Assembly (NCBI GenBank): GCA_958349325.1
Contig: CATWCP010000069.1
Location: forward strand, 1-5,892
Length of the DNA: 5,892 nucleotides
From: an uncultured Collinsella sp.
GTDB lineage: Bacteria; Actinomycetota; Coriobacteriia; Coriobacteriales; Coriobacteriaceae
Reading direction: 5' to 3'
Both the position numbers and the translations under genes were made by a program. The notes under the pieces were generated by a model. The model was not told where the DNA came from. It did no database searches and was given only the letters and a program-made list of their open reading frames with translations. Of this stretch, positions 1 to 5,081 are shown one piece after another (the first letter of the stretch is position 1; the number at the start of each line of letters is the position of its first letter).

Positions 1-165
1 ATGACCGACACCATGGGCCGTATGCACTCCGACGCCCAGTTCGCCGGTTCTTCCTCCGTGCCTGCGCACGTCGACATGATGGGTCTCATCGGTATGGGCA
101 ACAACCCCATGGTTGGTGCCACCGTCGCCTGCGCTGTCGCCGTCGAGGAGGCCCTCAAGGCCTAA
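1..165 (+). CDS. C-terminal end of an unidentified protein (5' end outside window)
   Basis: An open frame runs from the first base to a TAA stop at 163-165, giving 54 residues. The first codon is ATG, but no ribosome site is visible because the window begins there, so this is probably the tail of a longer gene. The tail is rich in methionine and glycine, with segments GSSSVPAHVD, then GLIGMGNNPM, and a final alanine/valine-rich stretch ending EEALKA. It looks like a folded, well-conserved enzyme end rather than random sequence, and codon use is strongly GC-biased as expected for this genome. I do not recognise the family and assign no function. A strong intrinsic terminator 35 nt after the stop shows that this is the last gene of its transcript. 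Confidence 0.75.
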   Translation: MTDTMGRMHSDAQFAGSSSVPAHVDMMGLIGMGNNPMVGATVACAVAVEEALKA

Positions 166-200
166 TCGCGCCCGCGCGATGCTCATATAGTTGAGCTTTG

Positions 201-233
201 GAGCCGCTACCTTTCGAGGTAGCGGCTCTTTTT
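201..233 (+). terminator. Intrinsic terminator with UUCG tetraloop
   Basis: A perfect 12-bp stem (201-212 with 217-228) closes on a TTCG tetraloop (213-216) and is followed by TTTTTGTTT. It sits 35 nt past the stop of the gene ending at 165 and should end that transcript, separating it from the flavoprotein gene. Confidence 0.95.
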
Positions 234-282
234 GTTTGCCCCGTCTCAAATTGGTTACTCTTATTAAAGGGTCCGATGTATC

Positions 283-349
283 AGTTGTGGTGAAATACGG
301 ACTGAATTGCATCCATACAGGCCAAAACAGTCCGTATTCCACCGCAACT
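283..349. repeat. Long imperfect inverted repeat (22-nt arms, 23-nt spacer)
   Basis: Arms 283-304 and 328-349 are reverse complements at 20 of 22 positions; one difference would be a G-U pair in RNA, the other an A-C mismatch. Both arms contain the core ATACGGACTG or its complement. No U-tract follows, so it is not a standard terminator. It lies about 140 nt upstream of the flavoprotein start. It could be a paired operator for a dimeric regulator or a large leader hairpin; the sequence does not say which. Confidence 0.7.
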
Positions 350-472
350 TATCAAATGGGCCGACCGAAGTGGCCGAGTCCACCTGACGCCCACCTGCCA
401 TATTTGCCCTTTACCGATTTGCCGGGTCTTTGCGGCCCCATTGCCGATCACCCGTGCGACAATGCGCCGGAC

Positions 473-480
473 GAGAAAGG
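473..480 (+). promoter_or_regulatory. Ribosome binding site fixing the start at 487
   Basis: GAGAAAGG lies 6 nt before the ATG at 487. The in-frame ATG at 430 would add 19 residues with no homology-like content and has no comparable site, so 487 is preferred. The FAD-binding glycine motif then begins at residue 10, as usual for this family. Confidence 0.8.
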
Positions 481-486
481 AATCCG

Positions 487-2013
487 ATGGAATCGACTGA
501 TGTACTGGTAATTGGATCTGGCATTGCGGGCCTTTGTGCCGCCATCGAAGCGGCACGCACGGGCGCAACCGTCGCTGTGGCAAGCGCCGGCAAGACCATG
601 AGTGGATCGAGCTTCTTCCCTGGAACCTGGGGCCTAGGGCTTATCGGACCCGTTAACGAAGACGACGAACAAGACCTCATCGACACCATCCAGACCGTCG
701 GCGGCGGTGTCGCCGACCCCGAGCTTGTCCAGACGTTTGTCCACGGCATTCCCCAGGCAATTGAATGGCTCGAGCAAGACCTGGGCGTTGAGCTCAAGCG
801 TCCGCAAAACGCTGAGAGCGCTCAGCAAAAGCAGTTTATCCCCTGCTTTGACCACAAGACGCGCATGTGGCGCGGCCTCACCCGCAAGCCCCTTGAGGAC
901 GCTCTGACAGCCCGGATCGAGTCGCTCGGCATTCGCCTGCTCCCCCGCCATGAGCTTATCGACCTTATTGAGGACACGAACGGCAGAATCACCGGAACCG
1001 TGCTCTACAACCTCACCGAAGATCGAATCGTGCCCTTTGCTACCAAAGCCACGATCATCGCAGCCGGTGGCACGGGTGGCCTGTTCGAGCGAAGCCTCAC
1101 TTCCGCCGACGTGCTCAGCTCATCACAGGCCATCGCGCTGGCGCACGGCGCATCGCTTACTAATATAGAGTTCATGCAGATGATGCCCGGCTTCATCGAG
1201 CCCAAGCGCAACCTTGTCTTTAACGAGAAGACCTGGCGCTACGTACATGTAGACCAGCCGGCAGATATTGCCGACGACAAGCTGGACGACCTGCTCGAGC
1301 AGCGCTCTGGATATGGTCCCTTCACGTCACGCTTGGCCTCCCGCGCTATCGATCTCGTCATCGATCAGGCAGGTGTCGAAGGCCTGGCACTCCACTACGA
1401 CTTCCCCCGCGAGGATGTCCCAGAGTTTGTGCAGACCTTTGCCACCTGGCTGCAAGACGAGCACGGCATCGCCCCGACTGACGAGATGCGCGTTGCGATG
1501 TATGCCCACGCCGCTAACGGCGGCATCAAGATCGATAAGACCGCGTACACGGGCGTTGAGGGTCTCTACGCTTGCGGCGAGGCGACAGGCGGCATGCACG
1601 GAGCCGACCGCATTGGTGGCTTGTCAAGCGCCAACGGCATCGTGTTCGGGCGCATCGCAGGCGCATCGGCAGCCCTTGCAGCGCAGAAAGAGCCTAAGAC
1701 AGCCCTGAAGGCGGATATCGCCCTCCCCCAGCACGGCATTGCCACAACAGATGCCGAGCGCCTGACCCGCAGCCTTAAGCACACGATGAGTACCTATTGC
1801 ATGATCAACCGCACCGAAACAGGCCTATCCGAAGCACTACACGAGCTTGAGGGCTTGAAGACGGAGGCAACGACCTTGAGCACACAGAAAGCCCAGGACA
1901 GCGAAATCGCTGCCCTCGCCCGCCTTCAGTCGCAGATTCAACTAGCACAGGAAATGGTCAAAGCCATGCGCAAGCGAACCGAAAGCCTCGGATCGCACTA
2001 TCGAACGGACTAA
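487..2013 (+). CDS. FAD-dependent oxidoreductase, L-aspartate oxidase / fumarate reductase flavoprotein family
   Basis: The product is 508 residues, soluble, with no signal peptide or membrane segment. The N-terminal dinucleotide motif is G10-S-G12-I-A-G15, and a second FAD-contacting stretch AAGGTGG lies at 192-198. The FAD/substrate segment GLYACGE (E365 its last residue) leads into HGADRIGG at 371-378. The C-terminal helical domain ends in RTESLGSHYRTD, close to the NadB and SdhA endings. Compared from memory with E. coli FrdA and NadB, R282, H341 and R375 match active-site Arg, His and Arg. The family's Q-x-H-P-T motif is instead QMMPG (231-235), and the RGEG segment after it is not recognisable. 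Family membership is secure; the substrate is not. L-aspartate oxidase (EC 1.4.3.16) is the nearest match by layout and length, but the missing histidine and lack of neighbouring nadA or nadC argue against naming it nadB. The gene appears monocistronic. Confidence 0.88.
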   Translation: MESTDVLVIGSGIAGLCAAIEAARTGATVAVASAGKTMSGSSFFPGTWGLGLIGPVNEDDEQDLIDTIQTVGGGVADPELVQTFVHGIPQAIEWLEQDLGVELKRPQNAESAQQKQFIPCFDHKTRMWRGLTRKPLEDALTARIESLGIRLLPRHELIDLIEDTNGRITGTVLYNLTEDRIVPFATKATIIAAGGTGGLFERSLTSADVLSSSQAIALAHGASLTNIEFMQMMPGFIEPKRNLVFNEKTWRYVHVDQPADIADDKLDDLLEQRSGYGPFTSRLASRAIDLVIDQAGVEGLALHYDFPREDVPEFVQTFATWLQDEHGIAPTDEMRVAMYAHAANGGIKIDKTAYTGVEGLYACGEATGGMHGADRIGGLSSANGIVFGRIAGASAALAAQKEPKTALKADIALPQHGIATTDAERLTRSLKHTMSTYCMINRTETGLSEALHELEGLKTEATTLSTQKAQDSEIAALARLQSQIQLAQEMVKAMRKRTESLGSHYRTD

Positions 2014-2055
2014 ACTGGACACCCATCTAAAGCAGAACACACCTAATCGATATCT

Positions 2056-2091
2056 ATGGGCCCCGTGAGCTCGAGGTGGCACGGGGCCTAT
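2056..2091 (+). terminator. GC-rich hairpin after the flavoprotein gene, possible terminator without U-tract
   Basis: GGCCCCGTG at 2059-2067 pairs perfectly with CACGGGGCC at 2080-2088, and a G-U plus two A-T pairs extend the stem to 2056-2091; the loop is 12 nt. It lies 43 nt after the stop at 2013. Neither strand has a T-run after the stem (CTATTCGTG on plus), so efficient Rho-independent termination is uncertain. Confidence 0.45.
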
Positions 2092-2131
2092 TCGTGTCCG
2101 CACGGCAGCGTATCCTAATTCTGAATACAGA

Positions 2132-2146
2132 GCGGGCAAAGCCCGC
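2132..2146. repeat. Short GC hairpin in the dinD leader
   Basis: GCGGGC (2132-2137) and GCCCGC (2141-2146) form a perfect 6-bp stem with an AAA loop, ending 17 nt before the GAGGAGG ribosome site. No T-run follows. It may shape the dinD leader RNA; it could also be chance in GC-rich DNA. Confidence 0.4.
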
Positions 2147-2174
2147 ACAGACAATAGACCAGCGAGGAGGAGAT

Positions 2175-3037
2175 ATGGACAGTAGTGATATCGAGAAGTG
2201 GCGTGTCAAACTTGATAGCTACGCCAATGTGGAAGACGGCGTTGAGTATTGGCTCGCACGCGATTTAATGGAACCCATGGGGTACACTCGATGGGAGAAC
2301 TTCGCCGAAGTTGTTAAGAGGGCAACAGTCTCATGCGAAACAAACAAAACTCCAGTTGATTCCCATTTTCGTGACACCACGAAAATGGTAACTGCCGGTG
2401 TCGCCGCTCGCGCGGTTAAAGACTACAAACTTACGCGCTATGCATGCTATTTAATCGCACAGAACGGAGATTCAAACAAGCCAGAGATCGCGCGCTCGCC
2501 CAGGCATACTTTGCCGTGCAGACGCGCCGCCAAGAGCTCATAGAGCAGCGCTTCGCAGAGATTCAGCGCTTGCAGGCGCGCCACTCGCTATCCGATTCAG
2601 AGAAACAGCTCTCGGGTATTGCGTTCAAACGCGGCGTGGACTCCAAAGGATTCGCGATCATCAAGTCGAAGGGCGATGAGGCGTTATTCGGCGGCAGAAG
2701 CACGGCGGAAATGAAGCAGCAGCTCGGCGTACCCAAGAGCGCGGCATTGGCGGACAGGTTAGCCGATGTCCTCATCAAAGCAAAGGACCTTACGAACTCG
2801 ATGACGGCCTTCAACGCCGAGGAACACGACCTGTACGGCCTGGACCAGATCAAGCAAGAGCACGTCGAGAACAACACAAGCGTGCGTGGCAGCCTCATCG
2901 ACCGCGGAATTGTCCCCGAGAACCTACCGCCTGCCGAGGATACAAAAAAGCTCGAGCGTCGCGTGAAGGCAGACGAGAAGAAACTCAAGGAGGGTACTGA
3001 CGGTTTTACCGATCCCCAGGGTAGGCTCGATCTGTGA
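2175..3037 (+). pseudogene. dinD: DNA-damage-inducible protein D (DinD) homologue, frameshifted
   Basis: The ATG at 2175 sits 4 nt after GAGGAGG. Frame one gives 106 DinD-like residues: a BRO-N-like N-terminal domain containing SHFRDTTKMV and the family signature LTRYACYLIAQNGD. It then reads off into RSPRHTL and stops at 2541-2543 (122 aa in all). The missing continuation is in the frame two bases later: ALAQAYFAVQTRRQE onward to the stop at 3035-3037. Removing two bases from CGCGCGC at 2489-2495 restores KPEIALAQAYFAVQ and a 286-residue protein, close to the E. coli length of about 274. The C-terminal part carries the family's second conserved region and a lysine-rich helical end (KKLERRVKADEKKL). 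E. coli DinD belongs to the SOS response and is reported to inhibit RecA filaments. I see no clear LexA box here. The break may be a real mutation, a phase-variable tract or a sequencing error. Confidence 0.9.
2363..2388. repeat. Perfect 11-bp inverted repeat inside dinD
   Basis: CCATTTTCGTG (2363-2373) and CACGAAAATGG (2378-2388) are exact reverse complements around an ACAC loop. They encode the HFRD-TTKM part of the conserved DinD motif, so protein constraint may explain part of the symmetry. A stable hairpin in the mRNA is expected. Confidence 0.75.
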
Positions 3038-3080
3038 AAGCGGCTGTGCCCTTTCGGGTTCGACCCCATGCGAGGTCAAC

Positions 3081-3111
3081 AAAAAAGCGACCAGCCGAAG
3101 CCAGTCTCTTT
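3081..3111 (-). terminator. Second, slightly damaged tRNA-array terminator (copy A)
   Basis: Read on the minus strand, a 12-bp stem (3100-3111 with 3084-3095) closes on a TTCG tetraloop and is followed by a T-run. One A-G mismatch interrupts the stem, where copy B has a C-G pair. It could still stop readthrough from the tRNA array before it enters dinD from the opposite side. Confidence 0.7.
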
Positions 3112-3120
3112 AACATGCTT

Positions 3121-3140
3121 TGGTGGGCCGTCAGGGGGTC
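3121..3140 (-). pseudogene. Truncated tRNA-Lys, last 20 nt only
   Basis: On the minus strand this reads as the 3' part of the T-arm, the 3' acceptor strand, discriminator A and an encoded CCA. It is identical to the 3' end of tRNA-Lys at 3418-3493. The rest of the gene is absent: unrelated GC-rich sequence begins at 3141. It cannot form a tRNA. Confidence 0.85.
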
Positions 3141-3222
3141 AGCCTGCTGCGCAGGCGGCCGCTGCGGCGCCAAGGCGCCTTGCGCGCTACGCTGGTAAAT
3201 GCTTACGTATTTCCTCAGCTCC
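3141..3222. other. GC-rich spacer with palindromes between the repeat copies
   Basis: No gene is supported. The left half is dense in palindromes: a GCCTGC/GCAGGC hairpin with TGC loop (3142-3156), GCGGCCGC (3155-3162) and the perfect 12-bp palindrome CAAGGCGCCTTG (3171-3182). The right half is more AT-rich. Together with copy B it makes up one repeat period of about 178 bp. Confidence 0.5.
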
Positions 3223-3318
3223 GCGCCCTTACGGGTTCGACCCCATACGAGGTCAACAAAAAAGCGACCAGCCTGAGCCAGTCGCTTTAACAATCTTTGG
3301 GTGGGCCGTCAGGGGGTC
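3223..3318. repeat. Direct repeat copy B (overlapping the intact tRNA-Lys)
   Basis: This is the better-preserved partner of 3046-3140. It contains the active-looking terminator at 3258-3288 and continues into the intact tRNA-Lys at 3302-3374. Relative to copy A it has one extra G at 3299-3301, which changes the encoded tRNA 3' end from CCA to CCC. Confidence 0.85.
3258..3288 (-). terminator. Intrinsic terminator of the tRNA array
   Basis: On the minus strand, 3277-3288 pairs with 3261-3272: 12 bp including two G-U pairs, TCAG loop, then the run TTTTTTG (three of the Ts in the stem). It starts 13 nt past the 3' end of the last tRNA-Lys and fits as the end of the His-Lys-Lys transcript. Confidence 0.9.
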
Positions 3319-3374
3319 GAACCCTGGACCTTGGGATTAAGAGTCCCCTGCTCTACCAACTGAGCTAACGACCC
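3302..3374 (-). tRNA. tRNA-Lys (anticodon CTT), distal copy
   Basis: The minus strand folds as a full cloverleaf: acceptor GGGTCGT/ACGGCCC with one U-G pair, D-arm GCTC/GAGC, anticodon loop CTCTTAA, a five-base variable loop and T-arm CAGGG/CCCTG. Anticodon CTT reads AAG (lysine). The 73 nt are identical to the copy at 3421-3493. The first anticodon-stem pair (27-43) is G-A in both copies. The 3' end is followed by CCC, not CCA, so CCA must be added after transcription. It is the last gene of the array, just before the terminator. Confidence 0.96.
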
Positions 3375-3378
3375 AAAG

Positions 3379-3404
3379 CTAAAGTCCGTTATGGCGGACT
3401 TTAG
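3379..3404 (-). repeat. Perfect 10-bp hairpin between the two tRNA-Lys genes
   Basis: CTAAAGTCCG (3379-3388) pairs exactly with CGGACTTTAG (3395-3404) around a 6-nt loop. On the minus strand it lies between the two lysine tRNAs and is followed by CTTTGGG, too poor in T for a normal terminator. A precursor-processing signal or partial attenuator is possible. Confidence 0.7.
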
Positions 3405-3417
3405 AGGAGATATCGTG

Positions 3418-3493
3418 TGGTGGGCCGTCAGGGGGTCGAACCCTGGACCTTGGGATTAAGAGTCCCCTGCTCTACCAACTGAGCTAACGACCC
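3418..3493 (-). tRNA. tRNA-Lys (anticodon CTT), proximal copy, CCA encoded
   Basis: The sequence and cloverleaf are the same as the distal copy, with anticodon CTT at the centre of loop CTCTTAA. Here the discriminator A is followed by an encoded CCA (3418-3420 on the plus strand reads TGG). It lies 22 nt downstream of tRNA-His and 43 nt upstream of the distal lysine gene, in one minus-strand array. Confidence 0.97.
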
Positions 3494-3515
3494 GATATCA
3501 ACACGAAGCAAGAAC

Positions 3516-3593
3516 TGGGGTGGGTAAAGGGACTCGAACCCTCGACCTACGGGACCACAACCCGTCGCTCTAGCCAACTGAGCTACACCCACC
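3516..3593 (-). tRNA. tRNA-His (anticodon GTG), CCA encoded
   Basis: The minus strand gives acceptor GTGGGTG/TACCCAC, D-arm GCTC/GAGC with loop AGTTGGCTA, anticodon loop TTGTGGT and T-arm GAGGG/CCCTT. Anticodon GTG is histidine. The hallmark extra G at position -1 is encoded (3593) opposite C73, and CCA is encoded at 3516-3518. It is the first gene of the array. Confidence 0.97.
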
Positions 3594-3619
3594 GTGTCCT
3601 GTGCGCTTCGCGCTCGACT

Positions 3620-3648
3620 ATTATTGCAAGGAACGCCACGCGATGCAA
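3620..3648 (-). promoter_or_regulatory. Promoter of the tRNA-His/Lys/Lys array
   Basis: On the minus strand TTGCAT (3648-3643) and AATAAT (3625-3620) are separated by exactly 17 nt. The -10 box lies 26 nt before the tRNA-His 5' end, leaving a short leader with a GCGC-GAA-GCGC hairpin. It is one of the best sigma70-type matches in the window, as expected for a stable RNA operon. Confidence 0.7.
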
Positions 3649-3655
3649 GCCCCAA

Positions 3656-3674
3656 TTTTCAAGAATTTTGAAAA
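3656..3674. repeat. AT-rich inverted repeat in the divergent intergenic region
   Basis: TTTTCAA (3656-3662) and TTGAAAA (3668-3674) flank GAATT. It sits just upstream of the tRNA promoter and about 85 nt before the aminotransferase start. It could act as an A/T-rich upstream element or binding site; no T-run context makes it a terminator. No strong plus-strand promoter is obvious; TAAACT at 3722-3727 is a weak -10 candidate. Confidence 0.4.
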
Positions 3675-3745
3675 GAGTTTTTCGAGACCATTTCGAGCAA
3701 ATCCCACCGGTTTCATAGGAGTAAACTTGCCCCACTGCAAATGCT

Positions 3746-3752
3746 CGAAAGG
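3746..3752 (+). promoter_or_regulatory. Ribosome binding site fixing the start at 3759
   Basis: GAAAGGA precedes the ATG at 3759 by 6 nt. The in-frame ATG at 3741 has no ribosome site and would itself contain this one, so the shorter protein is chosen. Confidence 0.75.
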
Positions 3753-3758
3753 ACCGGC

Positions 3759-4940
3759 ATGAAAGAACTCTCCAACCGCACGGCAACGTTTACCGATTCC
3801 GTCATCCGCCGCATGACGCGCATCTCCAACAAGTATGGCGCCGTCAACCTGTCGCAGGGCTTCCCCGACTTCGATCCCCCGGCGCAGCTGCTCGATAGCC
3901 TGAGTACCATCGCCAGCGACCCCAAGCCGCTCTATCACCAGTACTCCATCACCTGGGGCTCCCAGGCCATGCGCGAGGCGCTCGCCGCCAAACAGGAGCA
4001 CTTTATGGGCATGCCGGTGAACCCCAACGAGAATATCGTAGTCACCTGCGGCTCCACCGAGGCCATGATGGCCGCCATGATGACGGTCACGAACCCCGGC
4101 GACAAGGTCGTCATCTTCTCGCCGTTCTACGAGAACTACGGCGCCGACACGATCCTTTCGGGTGCCGAGCCCATCTACGTGCCGCTCAACCCACCCACAT
4201 TCGACTTTGACCGCAAGACACTCGAGGCGGCCTTCCGCGACAACGACCCCAAAGCCATCGTCCTGTGCAACCCTTCCAACCCCTGCGGCAAGGTCTTTAC
4301 GCGCGAGGAGCTCACCTTTATCGCCGACCTCTGCAAAAAGTACGACGCCTACTGCATCACCGACGAGGTATACGAGCACATCGTCTACGCACCCCATGAG
4401 CACGTCTACATGGCCACGCTGCCTGGCATGTTTGAGCGCACCATCAGCTGCAGCTCGCTGTCCAAGACCTACTCCATCACCGGCTGGCGCCTGGGCTACA
4501 CTATCGCCCCTGCCGAAATCACCGAGCGTATCAAAAAGGTCCACGACTTCCTCACCGTGGGCGCCGCCGCTCCCCTGCAGGAAGCCGTCGTCACCGCCCT
4601 CAATTTCGACGACAGCTATTACGATGAGGTCCTCGACCTCTATACCGCCAAACGCGACCTGTTCTGCCAGGGACTCGACAGCATCGGTCTTGAGCATAAC
4701 GTGCCGCAGGGCGCCTACTACGTCATGATGGACATCTCTGAGTTTGGCTATGACAGCGACCTCGAATTCTGCGAGGACCTCGCGTCTAAGGTGGGCGTGG
4801 GCGCCGTGCCCGGCTCGAGCTTCTTCCGCGAGCCCGTCAACCACCTGATTCGTTTCCACTTTGCCAAGCGAGACGAGACGCTTAACGCGGCACTGGAGAA
4901 CCTCAAGTCCCTGCGTGATAAAATCAAACCGCGCGGGTAA
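3759..4940 (+). CDS. PLP-dependent aminotransferase, class I/II (kynurenine/methionine aminotransferase-like)
   Basis: A 393-residue cytosolic enzyme of usual length. The N-terminal substrate loop reads NLSQGFPDFDPP (30-41). The PLP-site motif NPSNPCGK contains N174, DEVYEH contains D202 and Y205, and the Schiff-base lysine is K236 in SSLSKTYSITGWRLGY, with R244 contacting the phosphate. R365 in LIRFHFAK is the expected carboxylate-binding arginine, so all core catalytic residues are present. The NLSQGFPDF, KVHDFLT and IRFHFAK signatures resemble kynurenine-oxoglutarate transaminase and E. coli YbdL (methionine aminotransferase) more than AspC. It should transfer an amino group between an aromatic, sulphur or acidic amino acid and a 2-oxo acid; the exact substrate cannot be read from sequence. 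It is divergent from the tRNA array and has its own terminator, so it is probably monocistronic. Confidence 0.93.
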   Translation: MKELSNRTATFTDSVIRRMTRISNKYGAVNLSQGFPDFDPPAQLLDSLSTIASDPKPLYHQYSITWGSQAMREALAAKQEHFMGMPVNPNENIVVTCGSTEAMMAAMMTVTNPGDKVVIFSPFYENYGADTILSGAEPIYVPLNPPTFDFDRKTLEAAFRDNDPKAIVLCNPSNPCGKVFTREELTFIADLCKKYDAYCITDEVYEHIVYAPHEHVYMATLPGMFERTISCSSLSKTYSITGWRLGYTIAPAEITERIKKVHDFLTVGAAAPLQEAVVTALNFDDSYYDEVLDLYTAKRDLFCQGLDSIGLEHNVPQGAYYVMMDISEFGYDSDLEFCEDLASKVGVGAVPGSSFFREPVNHLIRFHFAKRDETLNAALENLKSLRDKIKPRG

Positions 4941-4965
4941 GGACGGCCCGGCAACTAAAGTAACT

Positions 4966-5008
4966 AAAGAAGCCCCGCACCGCCTGCCGCGTTGCGAGGC
5001 TTCTTTTT
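4966..5008 (+). terminator. Intrinsic terminator of the aminotransferase gene
   Basis: AAAGAAGCC (4966-4974) pairs with GGCTTCTTT (4998-5006). After one C-A mismatch the stem continues as CGCA/TGCG, with a 13-nt loop. The T-run TTTTT ends at 5008. It begins 25 nt past the stop and separates the gene from the kinase downstream. Confidence 0.88.
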
Positions 5009-5015
5009 ATGGCGC

Positions 5016-5043
5016 TTTCTTAAATGGTTTAGAGCTCTATACT
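5016..5043 (+). promoter_or_regulatory. Probable promoter of the ROK kinase gene
   Basis: TATACT at 5038-5043 is a good -10 box, 38 nt before the kinase ATG. The -35 is weak: TTTCTT at 5016-5021 with 16-nt spacing. The position directly after a terminator supports a separate transcript. Confidence 0.4.
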
Positions 5044-5081
5044 TTAGTCATGGAGCAACTCGTCCCAGTGAGAGGAATATT

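Larger units (their letters stand above)
234..486. other. Non-coding gap upstream of the flavoprotein gene
   Basis: No convincing gene lies here; short open frames on both strands have no ribosome site and overlap the inverted repeat listed separately. The left part (245-285) is AT-richer than its surroundings and is the likeliest place for a promoter. One candidate is TTGGTT at 251 with a poor -10 about 17-18 nt later, too weak to call. The rest is a leader of about 135 nt after the inverted repeat, with a small GTGG/CCAC stem near 379-392 and no recognisable riboswitch. Confidence 0.5.
3046..3140. repeat. Direct repeat copy A (terminator plus tRNA-Lys 3' end)
   Basis: This stretch matches 3223-3318 with 8 substitutions and a one-base indel over about 95 positions, offset 177-178 bp. 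It begins 9 nt past the dinD stop and holds a degraded copy of the tRNA terminator and the last 20 nt of a tRNA-Lys. Similarity stops sharply at 3140, inside the T-arm of the tRNA. Confidence 0.85.

Noticed and set aside
2120..2131. TCTG-AATA-CAGA palindrome upstream of dinD as a LexA box
   Set aside because: The spacing is 4, not the 8 of the enterobacterial CTGT-N8-ACAG site, and it lacks the GAAC/GTTC form known from Gram-positives. It is too short to call an SOS operator.
3052..3070. GGGTTCGACCCC on the plus strand (also at 3233-3244) as the T-arm of a plus-strand tRNA
   Set aside because: No acceptor, D-arm or anticodon arm can be built around either copy, and the paired part is only a few bases.
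3006..3340. Open frames of 90-95 codons on both strands across the repeat region
   Set aside because: They read through direct repeats, terminators and tRNA sequence; the repeated protein segments simply reflect the DNA repeat.
3680..3750. TTTCGAG direct repeats and a distant CTCGAAA copy before the aminotransferase as operator sites
   Set aside because: The units are only 7-8 nt, unevenly spaced, and one overlaps the ribosome binding site. Chance is a sufficient explanation.
3621..4859. A 412-codon open frame on the minus strand opposite the aminotransferase
   Set aside because: It mirrors a GC-rich gene with clear catalytic motifs, its translation is low-complexity (Val/Gly/Asp-rich) and it overlaps the tRNA promoter. 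It is a codon-bias shadow.
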